Shown here: one piece after another, positions 24,673-32,906 of the stretch
Layout of the letters: every line of letters starts with the position of its first letter
Numbering within the stretch: the first letter of the stretch is position 1
Source of the DNA: CALMEC01 sp031372145
Lineage (GTDB): Bacteria > Actinomycetota > Thermoleophilia > Miltoncostaeales > Miltoncostaeaceae
Assembly: GCA_031372145.1 (NCBI GenBank)
Contig: JANMKR010000206.1
Coordinates: 1 to 33,748, forward strand
Length of the DNA: 33,748 nt
Reading direction: 5' to 3'
Notes under the pieces: generated by a model
Seen by the model: the letters and a program-made list of their open reading frames with translations, nothing else
Told to the model about the DNA's origin: nothing
Database searches by the model: none
Translations under genes and position numbers: made by a program

Positions 24673-26129
24673 CGTCGCCACCGCAGGATCATTGCAGGCC
24701 CGATCGTTGCGACGACTTCAAGCTGGTTGGAGGCCGCGGCGGCGGCGATGCGCACACGGGCCTGGCCCCAGTTGGACGGCCAGCCGGCCCGTGGGTGGAT
24801 CGGCCCGGTCACGATGTATCCGTCGTGGTTGTCGTCGGGGTTCGGCAACGGCACCAGCACGCGCGTGCGCTCGGCATCTGCAGGCGAGAGGAACTCGGGG
24901 TCCTGGACCTGCGGGATCGTCAGCCGCCCCCGGGCCGTGTAGGTGGCGAGCTTGGCGTACCACGTGTAGCTCTCGGCCAGCACAGGGCCCTCGGGCAGCG
25001 ATCGGAGGCGATCTGCGACGCGTGCGACCAGCGTGGAGTCATCGGCGCGCAGCACGCGCCCGGGCAGATACCAGAGTGCGCAGATCGCAGCGATCGCCAC
25101 CCCGGCCGGTGCGAGCGCCGCAGCGCGGCCGTCGACCGCGAGCGCGACGAGCAGCGCGACGGGAATCGTGCAGAGGGTCAGGTACCGAACCGGTTTTGCG
25201 AGGTTGAACAGCGTTCCGAACTCGAGGTACACGGCGGTCCACAGCAGCCACGCCCCGGGCAGCAATGCGCGGCGGTCGCGGGTGACGAGGGCGACCGCGA
25301 TGGCTCCGATCAGGGTCAGCCCGAGCAGAAAGAACGGGCTGCCGGGATCGAACGTGTCGCGGGTGATGGCGGCGGCGTACGTATCGGTCAGCGCGAACGC
25401 GTCGACGGGGTTGCGAAACACGCCCTCGGTTCCGGCACCGACCAGCGGACGCAGGGGGTCACCCGCCCCGATCGCGAACACCAGGGCGGCGCAGGCGGGG
25501 ACAACGGCCGCACCGACGAGACCGGCGACGAGTCCTCGTCGACGCGCTCCCCATCCCGCCATGACGAGTACCGGGATCAGGACCAGCGCGTTCTCGCGCA
25601 CCGACCACGCGATACCCAACAGCAGCCCCGCACCGAATGCCCACCGCAGTCCCACGCGTCCCGCACGTCCCGCGCGCAGAGCACACCACATTGCGAACGC
25701 CAACACCGCCGGGGCGATTGCATCTGGCCGCAGACGTGTGCCCACCAGGGCCTCGAGTGGCGCGACCGCGACCAGCGCGGCAGCGACGTAGCCGACCCGG
25801 CGGTGTGCCAGGTCCCGACCGATCAGGTACGCCGCCACGATGCCGGTCAGCGAGACCGTCAGCGGCCAGACGGCCGCGATCGCATCACTCGCGTGGACCA
25901 GCCGGAACAACCCGGCGGTGGGCCACAGCAGGCCGAACCGGCTGCCAAACCATTCCGCGTCGCCGGACGGAAAGTACCCATTGGCCAGGTTCTGAACGAC
26001 CCCGAGAAACCGTGATTCGTCCGACCCCCACGAGAACGACTGCCCGGTGTAGGCGGCGACGCGTGCGACGAGCCCGACGAGCACCGTCACTGTCAGGACC
26101 ACACCCGCGGGCAGGCGCCGCGCGCTCAC
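24669..26129 (-). CDS. Polytopic GT-C (family 39-like) glycosyltransferase
   Basis: This 486-residue protein has about ten membrane helices (for example VVLTVTVLVGLVARVAAY and PTAGLFRLVHASDAIAAVW) and an early extracytoplasmic loop with the acidic pair WGSDESRF, as in GT-C enzymes that use lipid-linked sugars. A soluble C-terminal domain of about 120 residues follows (RVADRLRSLPEGPVLAES onward). It may transfer a sugar from polyprenyl phosphate, made by the adjacent GT2. The start is GTG at 26129, overlapping the flippase stop. A longer frame to 27119 is antisense-like shadow of the flippase gene. Confidence 0.8.
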   Translation of the reverse strand: MSARRLPAGVVLTVTVLVGLVARVAAYTGQSFSWGSDESRFLGVVQNLANGYFPSGDAEWFGSRFGLLWPTAGLFRLVHASDAIAAVWPLTVSLTGIVAAYLIGRDLAHRRVGYVAAALVAVAPLEALVGTRLRPDAIAPAVLAFAMWCALRAGRAGRVGLRWAFGAGLLLGIAWSVRENALVLIPVLVMAGWGARRRGLVAGLVGAAVVPACAALVFAIGAGDPLRPLVGAGTEGVFRNPVDAFALTDTYAAAITRDTFDPGSPFFLLGLTLIGAIAVALVTRDRRALLPGAWLLWTAVYLEFGTLFNLAKPVRYLTLCTIPVALLVALAVDGRAAALAPAGVAIAAICALWYLPGRVLRADDSTLVARVADRLRSLPEGPVLAESYTWYAKLATYTARGRLTIPQVQDPEFLSPADAERTRVLVPLPNPDDNHDGYIVTGPIHPRAGWPSNWGQARVRIAAAAASNQLEVVATIGPAMILRWRR

Positions 26130-27682
26130 GTCGGTCGTGCCCGCCGAACGATCGCGCGCACCGCGTTCGCACCCTCCCGCAGCTCGGGCGCGGCCAGCAC
26201 CCGTGTTGCCGCGACGTATGCGCCACCGGCGATGAGCGCCTTGACGAGCAGCACCCCGGCGACGGTCCCGACGGATCGATCGCCACCGGGTCCCAAGGGA
26301 CCGATCGCGATCGCGACGGCGCCGGCGATCACACCACACGCGATCAACCGTCCCTGCCGCTCCATCAAATTGCGTGGAGAGAACTCCGGGAGGGCCCGCG
26401 CCAGCATCCACGTCGTGATCGCGGTGTTGAGCATGACGCCGAGGGCGGTTGCAAGCGCCAGACCGGAGTGCCCCATCGGTCCGAGCAGGATCAGGTCGAG
26501 CCCGATCGTCACCGCGACCGTGATGAGCGTCGCCACCATGATCTCGCGGGCGCGGTGGGCGGCGGAAAGGCTCCGGTTGAGCAGGTAGCCGATGAACGCC
26601 GCCCACACCGCGAGCGCGTACCAGCGCAGCGGGCCCGCGATGTCGGTGACGCATGCCGCACCGCACTTGGAACCACCGAACATGAGGCGCGCAACCTCGT
26701 TGGGGAAGATCATCAGGAACGCGCTGACCGGCACCGACACGAGGCCCAGGACACCGGCCGCACGATTGAACGCAACGGCGGTTTCGCGTTGGCGACCTTC
26801 GGCGAACATCCGCGAGATGACCGGGAACACCGGTGCAAGGAGCGGCATCAGCAACACGGTCCGGGGTGCCGATCCGGCCGCATTGGCGTAGTTGAGCGCT
26901 GCGGTGCGACCGAAGTCCAGCGAGCTCGCAAAGAGCTTGTCGGTGAAACCGTTGATCTGTTGCGCAAGCGACGCGGCCATGACCGGCAGCGCCAGCGTGC
27001 CGAACCCGCGAAGCCGTGGATGGCGCCATGCCGGACGCCCTGGCGCGTGGCGCAGCACCGCGATGAGCTGCGGCAGTTGAAAGAGCACCTGTGCGCCGGC
27101 GCCGGCGACCATTCCCCATGCTGCGGCGTCGAGGCTGCGTCCACCGATGGCAAGTCCCAGGATCACCCCGAGGTTGAACGCGACACCGACGATGGCGGGC
27201 CCCACGAACCGGCGCTGCGACTGCAATACGGCGGTCAGCAGGGCTGAGATCCCCTGCAGGGCCAGGCCCGCCGACATGATCCGCACCAGATGCTCCATGA
27301 GTGCGGCGCGGTCATGGTCCAGGTGAAACAGCGCGGTCGGACCCTGCGGCCAAGCGGCCGCCAGCGCGCCCAGCGCGCAGAGGCCGACCACGACCCATGC
27401 GCCGACCGTCCACAACAGACCCCACGCCGAGGCCTCATCGCGCTCCTCGCGTTCCTGTTCGAACGCCGGGATGATCAGCGTGACGAGCGTGTAGAGCAGC
27501 AGCGCGGCGACGGTGTTGACGAGAAACAGGGAGTTGGCGAAGACGTCTGCTTGCGCACCGCCCAGACCCTGTGTGCCGAACGTACGCGACAGGACGGCCT
27601 CGCGCACGAACCCGAGGACGCGAGAGAGCACGCCGAAGAGCGCAACGATCCCGGCTGCGCGCGCGATTCCCTGTGCGTTCAT
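26126..27682 (-). CDS. MurJ/MVF-type lipid-linked flippase
   Basis: This 518-residue membrane protein belongs to the MOP superfamily, with about 14 helices. The MVF pattern is visible: SRVLGFVREAVLSRTFG at the N-terminus, AFEQEREERDE, and FPVISRMFAEG in the middle. MurJ flips lipid II; related proteins in polysaccharide loci flip lipid-linked repeat units in place of Wzx. Given its neighbours I favour a polysaccharide role, but lipid II cannot be excluded. The start is ATG at 27682, overlapping the stop of the upstream gene. Confidence 0.85.
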   Translation of the reverse strand: MNAQGIARAAGIVALFGVLSRVLGFVREAVLSRTFGTQGLGGAQADVFANSLFLVNTVAALLLYTLVTLIIPAFEQEREERDEASAWGLLWTVGAWVVVGLCALGALAAAWPQGPTALFHLDHDRAALMEHLVRIMSAGLALQGISALLTAVLQSQRRFVGPAIVGVAFNLGVILGLAIGGRSLDAAAWGMVAGAGAQVLFQLPQLIAVLRHAPGRPAWRHPRLRGFGTLALPVMAASLAQQINGFTDKLFASSLDFGRTAALNYANAAGSAPRTVLLMPLLAPVFPVISRMFAEGRQRETAVAFNRAAGVLGLVSVPVSAFLMIFPNEVARLMFGGSKCGAACVTDIAGPLRWYALAVWAAFIGYLLNRSLSAAHRAREIMVATLITVAVTIGLDLILLGPMGHSGLALATALGVMLNTAITTWMLARALPEFSPRNLMERQGRLIACGVIAGAVAIAIGPLGPGGDRSVGTVAGVLLVKALIAGGAYVAATRVLAAPELREGANAVRAIVRRARPT

Positions 27683-28911
27683 GCGGGCGCCAGTCCGTAC
27701 AGCATCTGGCGTCCGGTCAGGAGCAACAGGCCGTCAACGCCCACGGCGGGGCTGTAGCGACCGTCGGGGAACGACCAGACGCGCCCGCCGTTCGTGATGT
27801 CCAGCGCGAACGTCGTGCCGTGGCGACCACCTCGTGCGAGCGTCGAGACGTAGACGAGACCGCCGATGACCGACGGTGACCCCGAAACGCGCTCGCCGGT
27901 GTCGAATTCCCAGCGCGTCTTGCCGGTGACGGCGTCGAGTGCGTACAGCTTGTGGTCGTAGCTTCCGACGAAGACCGTCTGATGGCTGATCGCGGCGCTC
28001 GAGTAGACGAAGTCGCCGAGCGTCCGGACCCAGGCACGCCGTCCCGTATCCGCCTGCAGTGCCACGACGCGATGGTTGACGTTGCCCAGATAGACGCGCC
28101 CGTACGCGATGGCCGGTCCCGCGTAGAACCGGCCGGCGTTGCGAAATCTCGGTGCCGGGCTCGTTGCCTGCCAGGCGACCGTGCCGTCGCGCTGTGCGAA
28201 GGCGGTGACGCGTCCGGCGTAGTCACCGACGATCACGTTTGCTCCGGCGGCGGCGAGGCTGGCCTTGACCTGACCGGCGGCCCGTCCCCGCCACACGATC
28301 GTACCGGTGCGGGTGTCGACCCGGACGACCGCGCCATCGAGCGTTCCCACGTATGCGCCGTCCCCGAGCACGAGCGGTGATGACTCACTGGATGATCCCA
28401 CGCGTACGCTCCAGCGTCGTCTGCCGTCCGCAGCCCCGAGGGCGACCAGGAACCCGCGCGTCGTCGCAAAGAGCGCGACGTCACGTGTCAGGGCGGGCGA
28501 CGCCGCCATCTGCCCTGTCAGCTGCGTCGACCACAGTTCGCGCCCGGTCGCGACGTCGATTGCGATGGCGCGCCCGTCGTTGGTGCCGAGGACCGCCCGT
28601 CCGTCACGGACGACCGGTGGGAATTCGAGCAATGACGCCGCTTTGTAGCGCCAGCGCTCCGTGAACGGGGGGCGCAGGTCGAGCGCGTCGTTCGCGCGTG
28701 TGCGTCGCTGGTTGAAACCGTATTCGGGCCATGACCCCGAGGTGGATGGCGTCGCCGGTGCGGTGTCCGTGGCCACGAATCCCGTCGGGGTGCCCGCCAC
28801 GTTGTTCGCGTCACCGCGAAGCCACAGGTAGGCACCGGCCCCCGCCGCCAGGATCACGAACAGGCCGATGGCGATGAATGCGCGCCTAAGGTGAGGGCGC
28901 CCGGTACGCAT
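27679..28911 (-). CDS. Membrane-anchored PQQ-type beta-propeller protein
   Basis: This 410-residue protein has an N-terminal signal anchor (RAFIAIGLFVILAAGAGAYLWL), then a propeller of repeated blades such as AIDVATGRELWSTQL, ALGAADGRRRWSVRV, RVDTRTGTIVWRG and ALDAVTGKTRWEFD. These are the quinoprotein/PQQ-like blades with a W in the last strand; no PQQ-cofactor residues can be assigned. It is a tandem paralogue of the next gene (shared LLEFPPVV and GRYSPAVG segments). The start is ATG at 28911, overlapping the upstream stop by 26 bases. It is predicted to be outside the membrane and its function is unknown. Confidence 0.82.
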   Translation of the reverse strand: MRTGRPHLRRAFIAIGLFVILAAGAGAYLWLRGDANNVAGTPTGFVATDTAPATPSTSGSWPEYGFNQRRTRANDALDLRPPFTERWRYKAASLLEFPPVVRDGRAVLGTNDGRAIAIDVATGRELWSTQLTGQMAASPALTRDVALFATTRGFLVALGAADGRRRWSVRVGSSSESSPLVLGDGAYVGTLDGAVVRVDTRTGTIVWRGRAAGQVKASLAAAGANVIVGDYAGRVTAFAQRDGTVAWQATSPAPRFRNAGRFYAGPAIAYGRVYLGNVNHRVVALQADTGRRAWVRTLGDFVYSSAAISHQTVFVGSYDHKLYALDAVTGKTRWEFDTGERVSGSPSVIGGLVYVSTLARGGRHGTTFALDITNGGRVWSFPDGRYSPAVGVDGLLLLTGRQMLYGLAPA

Positions 28912-30334
28912 ACAGGGTTGTCCTCCCCACGATGTACAGCGTGCGACCGGCTCCGACCGCGGGGGAGTAGCGGCCGTCGTTGCCACGCCAGAGCTTCGTA
29001 CCGTCTGCGATGTCGAGGCCGAACGAGCGGTTGGGTTCGCCCGGGCGCGCGAGCACAGAGGTGTAGACGACGTTGCCGACCACGGTCGCCGAGCCGGAGA
29101 TGCGCCCCTTGACGTCAAACGGCCAGACCCGGTTGCCGGTCTTGAGGTCGAGCGCCTCGAAGATGCCGTCGTACGATCCGATGAACACCTTGCCCTTGGC
29201 GATCGCCGGGCTCGAGTACACGGCATCGCCAGTGGGGTGCCGCCACAACCGGTGTCCGTCTCTCAGGTCGACCGCGATGACCGCGCCGCCGACATCGCCG
29301 ATCACCACCGTGTTGCCCGAGATCCCCGGGCCGCCGTAGAGTCGCTTGCCGACGCGGTTATGCCAGATGAGCTCGTGGGTGGAGGCGCTGACCGCGTAGA
29401 TGGTTCCCGAGTAGTCGCCGAAGACGATGCTGTCACCGGATTTCGCGACGCTGCCCTTGATTGCGCCCGCGGCTTGGAACGACCACCGCGATTTTCCGCC
29501 GCTCGTGCCGTTCGTGGCAACGGCATAGAGACGGCCGTTGTGGGCGCCTATGTACGCGGTACCGTCGCTGACCAGCGGCGAGGACTCGATGGGGCTCTGG
29601 CCGGTCGAGAACGTCCAGTTCTCGACCCCGGTGTCCAGCACGTACGACGTCAGCCGTCCGTCCATCCCCGAGATGAGCACGGCGTTCTCGTCGGGGACGA
29701 TGGCCGGCGATGCGGCGATCGGGGCGTCTCCGGCGCTGCGGGCCTTTGTCCAGAGTTGCTCGCGGGTTCGTGCGTTCAGGACGAAGATCCGGCCCTTGTT
29801 GGTCGTCAACGCGACCACACCTCGTGCGACTGCGGGCGGGAATTCGAGCAGGGCCTTTCCGGTCAGTGTCCAGGTCGGATCGGCGGGTGGGGTGGGTAGG
29901 TCGACCGCGGGCACGTACCGCGTCCGCGTCGGCCCTCCGCCGTACTCGGGACTTTGCAGCGTGGGGTCGAAGAGCGGGATCGTCACCGTGGTGCGCCCAG
30001 GTCCGATGCTGCGCGCATCGGTTCCGTGACCGGGGCTGATCGCCTGTGCAAGGGCGGTTCCGACCGGCAGCATCGCCTGACCGCGTGCGTCGGTGGTCAC
30101 CACTCCCGCGGCGATGGCCTGGGTCTTGGCGTCGTACGCCGTCACCGTCGATCCCGGCAGTGGCGCGCGCGTGTCACCGTCGATGACGATGACGGTGATC
30201 CCCGCGGTCGTCGGTGGTGTGGCGGTGTCCGACGGCGTCGTGCCACCCCCTCCCCCGCAGCCGGCAAGGACCCCGGCTGTCGCCAGGATCGCCAGGTGGG
30301 CGCTACGCGGCCGCACGGCCCGCCGGACTCCCAC
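28886..30334 (-). CDS. PQQ-type beta-propeller lipoprotein
   Basis: This 482-residue protein has a lipoprotein signal ending in the lipobox LAGC (Cys near residue 26), then a Gly/Thr-rich linker. A carboxypeptidase-regulatory-like domain follows (TVIVIDGDTRAPLPGSTVTA), then about seven PQQ-like blades (VLNARTREQLWTKA, SYVLDTGVENWTFSTG, AVDLRDGHRLWRHPTG, ALDLKTGNRVWPFD). It is likely tethered to the outer face of the membrane. The start is at 30334, overlapping the Wzz-like gene by 32 bases. BamB-like scaffolding or polysaccharide binding is possible, but no function is known from the sequence. Confidence 0.82.
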   Translation of the reverse strand: MGVRRAVRPRSAHLAILATAGVLAGCGGGGGTTPSDTATPPTTAGITVIVIDGDTRAPLPGSTVTAYDAKTQAIAAGVVTTDARGQAMLPVGTALAQAISPGHGTDARSIGPGRTTVTIPLFDPTLQSPEYGGGPTRTRYVPAVDLPTPPADPTWTLTGKALLEFPPAVARGVVALTTNKGRIFVLNARTREQLWTKARSAGDAPIAASPAIVPDENAVLISGMDGRLTSYVLDTGVENWTFSTGQSPIESSPLVSDGTAYIGAHNGRLYAVATNGTSGGKSRWSFQAAGAIKGSVAKSGDSIVFGDYSGTIYAVSASTHELIWHNRVGKRLYGGPGISGNTVVIGDVGGAVIAVDLRDGHRLWRHPTGDAVYSSPAIAKGKVFIGSYDGIFEALDLKTGNRVWPFDVKGRISGSATVVGNVVYTSVLARPGEPNRSFGLDIADGTKLWRGNDGRYSPAVGAGRTLYIVGRTTLYAYRAPSP

Positions 30335-31118
30335 GCCAGATGAACGTCACGATCGCCCCGAGGAGGAGGCCCAGCACGGCACCGAAGATGACCGTGCGCA
30401 GTCGTTGCCCCGGTCGGGCCGACGAGGCCGCGGACGTCGCTTTGGAGATGATGCTGGGCTGCTCGATCTGGATCGTCTTCGCAAGAATCAACCTGGCGTC
30501 GTTGGTGCTCTGCTGCAGGGTTGCAAACTCCTGCTGGAGCGAGACGAGCGACGTGTCCGTCGCAGGGGTCTTCTGCGATCGCAGGGCATCCAGCGTCGTC
30601 TGGATCTGCCTGATCCGAGTGTCCCCGTCGTCGACGATCTTCTGCTCGGCGTCCAGCGGCCCCTGGTAGGACTCCTTGGCGAAGCCGAACACCCCGTCGG
30701 TGTAGGCGTTCGTGACGCGGATTGCCGTTGCGCGATCGCGATCCGTGTAGCGGATCGTCGCGACCGTCGGCAGGTTGCCACCCACTGCGCCCGGGACGCG
30801 TTCAACGGTGAACGACACACCGTCCTTGATCCGATCGAACGCGACGCCCGCGTTGTCCGCGGCCTTCTGGATGAACTTGTCCGCGGCCAGCGCCTTCTGT
30901 GCGGTGGACGGTGTCGTGAGCGGCGACGGCACGACGGTGCCGGTTCGGGCAGTGGTCACAAGACCCAGGTACACGATGCTCGACGACGTGTATTCGGCGT
31001 GACGCGCGAGGCTGGTGACGAGACCGACCAGCGCTGCGCCGACGGCGGCGATGACGAGCACCCACCGTCCACTCCACAGCACACGTCCGTAGTCACCAAG
31101 CGTGATCTCCTTCTCCAC
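30303..31118 (-). CDS. Wzz-family chain-length determinant-like protein
   Basis: This 271-residue protein has two membrane helices near the ends, roughly 19-38 (VLVIAAVGAALVGLVTSLA) and 241-260 (VIFGAVLGLLLGAIVTFIW). An extracytoplasmic region with a predicted coiled coil (EQKIVDDGDTRIRQIQTTLD, ALRSQKTPATDTSLVSLQQE) lies between them. This is the polysaccharide co-polymerase (Wzz/CapA-like) layout, without a tyrosine-kinase domain. It would set polymer length or aid export. The start is GTG at 31118, 10 bases after the ATP-grasp stop. Confidence 0.85.
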   Translation of the reverse strand: MEKEITLGDYGRVLWSGRWVLVIAAVGAALVGLVTSLARHAEYTSSSIVYLGLVTTARTGTVVPSPLTTPSTAQKALAADKFIQKAADNAGVAFDRIKDGVSFTVERVPGAVGGNLPTVATIRYTDRDRATAIRVTNAYTDGVFGFAKESYQGPLDAEQKIVDDGDTRIRQIQTTLDALRSQKTPATDTSLVSLQQEFATLQQSTNDARLILAKTIQIEQPSIISKATSAASSARPGQRLRTVIFGAVLGLLLGAIVTFIWRGSPAGRAAA

Positions 31119-31128
31119 CGGTGGAAAC

Positions 31129-32124
31129 CTACCCTTTGCCGGGGACGGTTCGAAGTCCGTCGGGTGTGCGGTGAAGGATCGTTTGACCGAGGTATCGGGT
31201 CATGACGACCCCGGCGCGATGGGTGCCGACCCGCGACGGGGGGTGTTCGCCGGCCGCCATGCGCACGATCAGCTCGGGGTAGCCGCCACCGGCGGCGAGC
31301 GGCAACGGGAACGCGCCGCCAAAGCGTGTATTGATGTCGGTGATGCCCTGGATCTCGCCATCCTTGCGAAAGCACTGGATGCAGGCCGGGCCGCGCAGCC
31401 CCAGCGTCTCGACGGTCCGCACCGCCAATTCGACCAGCTGCGGGTCGTCGAGTGACTCGCCCTTGACCTGCTCTCCGCCCTTGGCCTGCATCATCGACCG
31501 GGGGATCGCCCCAAGCGCCCGCCCACCGAGGTCACCCAGCGTGTCGGTCGAGAACTCCGTTCCGTCCAGTGCCTGCTGGTAGACGGACTCCAGCGGTGAG
31601 TACCGCTCGAAGAACGCGAGTTCGTCGGGATCCGCGGCACGGTAGATGTGGCGCGCCGCGAAGCCCAAGCGCGGCTTGAGCAGCATCGGGTACGGCAGAT
31701 CGGCCAGATCGACGGACCCGGCGAGCCAGGTCGGCGGTGACGGCAGGCCCGCGGCCTGGAGCATCGCGTGGCATTCCCATTTGTCCTGACATCCCAGGGT
31801 CACGTGCGGCTCCGGGAGGAACACGGACGTCCCGATTGCGGCGAGCTCCGGCGCGGCGGTCGCGAGCGTGACCGGGTCCAGATCCGTCAGCGGGAGCACC
31901 GCGCGCACCTGCTCCTGTCGGCAGACCTCGAGCAACGAGGCCGGATAGGCCGCATCGTCGACGAGCGGCAGCTCGACGATCCCGTCGGCCTCGAACCGGG
32001 TGGGCGAGGCCTCGCCGGCGTCGCTGATCAGGACCCGGCCGGTGTGCGGCCCCTCGGACAGTGCGGCCTTGAATGCGCGAACGATGTCCACGCGTGATCC
32101 CGCACAGGTCAACAGCACGGTCAC
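31129..32124 (-). CDS. ATP-grasp domain protein
   Basis: This 331-residue protein starts with a Rossmann-like strand (TVLLTCAGSRVDIVRAFKAA) and continues with an ATP-grasp fold: YPMLLKPRLGFAARHIY, GTEFSTDTLGDLGG and the metal-binding end ITDINTRFGGAFPL. It resembles carbamoyl-phosphate-synthase-like ATP-grasp proteins found in polysaccharide and capsule loci, which may join an amino acid or acyl group to a sugar or carrier. The substrate is unknown. The start is GTG at 32124, overlapping the sugar transferase stop. An extension to 32454 is not supported. Confidence 0.8.
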   Translation of the reverse strand: MTVLLTCAGSRVDIVRAFKAALSEGPHTGRVLISDAGEASPTRFEADGIVELPLVDDAAYPASLLEVCRQEQVRAVLPLTDLDPVTLATAAPELAAIGTSVFLPEPHVTLGCQDKWECHAMLQAAGLPSPPTWLAGSVDLADLPYPMLLKPRLGFAARHIYRAADPDELAFFERYSPLESVYQQALDGTEFSTDTLGDLGGRALGAIPRSMMQAKGGEQVKGESLDDPQLVELAVRTVETLGLRGPACIQCFRKDGEIQGITDINTRFGGAFPLPLAAGGGYPELIVRMAAGEHPPSRVGTHRAGVVMTRYLGQTILHRTPDGLRTVPGKG

Positions 32125-32765
32125 TTCGGCGATGATGTGTCCTCTGCGTCGAGGGGTGGGAGGTCGAATCCGCCGGTTTCGCCGCGGTAGGTGTCGCCGC
32201 GACGCAGGACCACCAGAACGGTGCGCAGCAGGATCGAGAGGTCGAGGGGAATGCTCCAGCGGTCCACGTACTCGATGTCGATCGCGATGCGCTGCGACCA
32301 CGGGATCGTCGCACGCCCACGCACCTGAGCGAGCCCGGTGATGCCGGGGCGCGCTTCGAGTCGCCGCCGGTGCTCGTCGGTGTAGCGGGCGACCTGCGTC
32401 GCCACGGTGGGCCGCGGTCCGACGATGCTCATGTCCCCCCGGATGACGTTCCACAATTGCGGCAGCTCGTCGAGCGAGAGCTTGCGCAAGATCGCGCCGA
32501 CGCGTGTGATCCGCACGTCATCGTGTTCGACCCGCAACCCCGCACCCAACTGCTCTGCGCCGACGACCATCGTCCGGAACTTCAGCAGGTGGAACGGCCG
32601 CCCATGCAGCCCGATCCGCTCCTGGCGAAACAGCGCCGATCCCGGCGAATCCCGCCGCACCCACAGTGCCACCCCGAACATGACGGGAGATGTCAGCACG
32701 AACGCCGGAACGGCGATCACCAGATCGGCGATGCGCTTGGCCCGTCCCCCAAGAGCGTCGGTCAT
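32121..32765 (-). CDS. Initiating phosphoglycosyl transferase (monotopic, PglC/WcaJ-like)
   Basis: This 214-residue enzyme would add the first sugar phosphate to undecaprenyl phosphate. The N-terminal membrane segment (LVIAVPAFVLTSPVMFGVAL) carries the re-entrant helix Pro. The conserved catalytic core shows LFRQERIGLHGRPFHLLKFRTM (quoted in part: GRPFHLLKFRTM), LRKLSLDELPQLWNVIRGDM and SIVGPRP, including the Asp-Glu dyad. It starts the polysaccharide pathway of this locus. The start is ATG at 32765. The structured repeat lies 62 bases upstream, between this gene and the GT4 gene. Confidence 0.93.
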   Translation of the reverse strand: MTDALGGRAKRIADLVIAVPAFVLTSPVMFGVALWVRRDSPGSALFRQERIGLHGRPFHLLKFRTMVVGAEQLGAGLRVEHDDVRITRVGAILRKLSLDELPQLWNVIRGDMSIVGPRPTVATQVARYTDEHRRRLEARPGITGLAQVRGRATIPWSQRIAIDIEYVDRWSIPLDLSILLRTVLVVLRRGDTYRGETGGFDLPPLDAEDTSSPK

Positions 32766-32826
32766 GGAGACGACCGTCTGTCGAAGCGCGCGATCACGAC
32801 GGCGAAGCCTAGCGTCAGCCGAGAAA

Positions 32827-32906
32827 TCCAGCCGCAGTCAGCATTTGAGCGGCCCATGGGGCCGCTCATAGGCCGCCCAAGTGCCGTGCTGAATGCGGCG
32901 TATGGA
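32827..32906 (-). repeat. ~80-nt structured repeat, copy C
   Basis: This 80-base copy has the best-preserved pairing. The inner stem TGAGCGGCCC/GGGCCGCTCA (32846-32868) is perfect around a 3-base loop. The outer stem CCGCATTCAGCA/TGCTGACTGCGG has one mismatch in 12, and TCCA/TGGA closes the ends. The segment between the stems, CGGCACTTGGGCGGCCTA, differs from copies A and B at one base. It overlaps the 3' end of the GT4 gene and supplies its stop codon. Confidence 0.85.

Noticed and set aside
26130..27119. N-terminal extension of the GT-C glycosyltransferase by about 330 codons
   Set aside because: It runs through the flippase gene in another frame and is Arg/Ala-rich low complexity. The GTG at 26129 with a GTGA overlap is a better start.
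24504..27247. Overlapping long plus-strand frames opposite the GT-C and flippase genes
   Set aside because: They are Arg/Gly/Asp-rich shadows with no motifs, opposite two well-supported membrane proteins.
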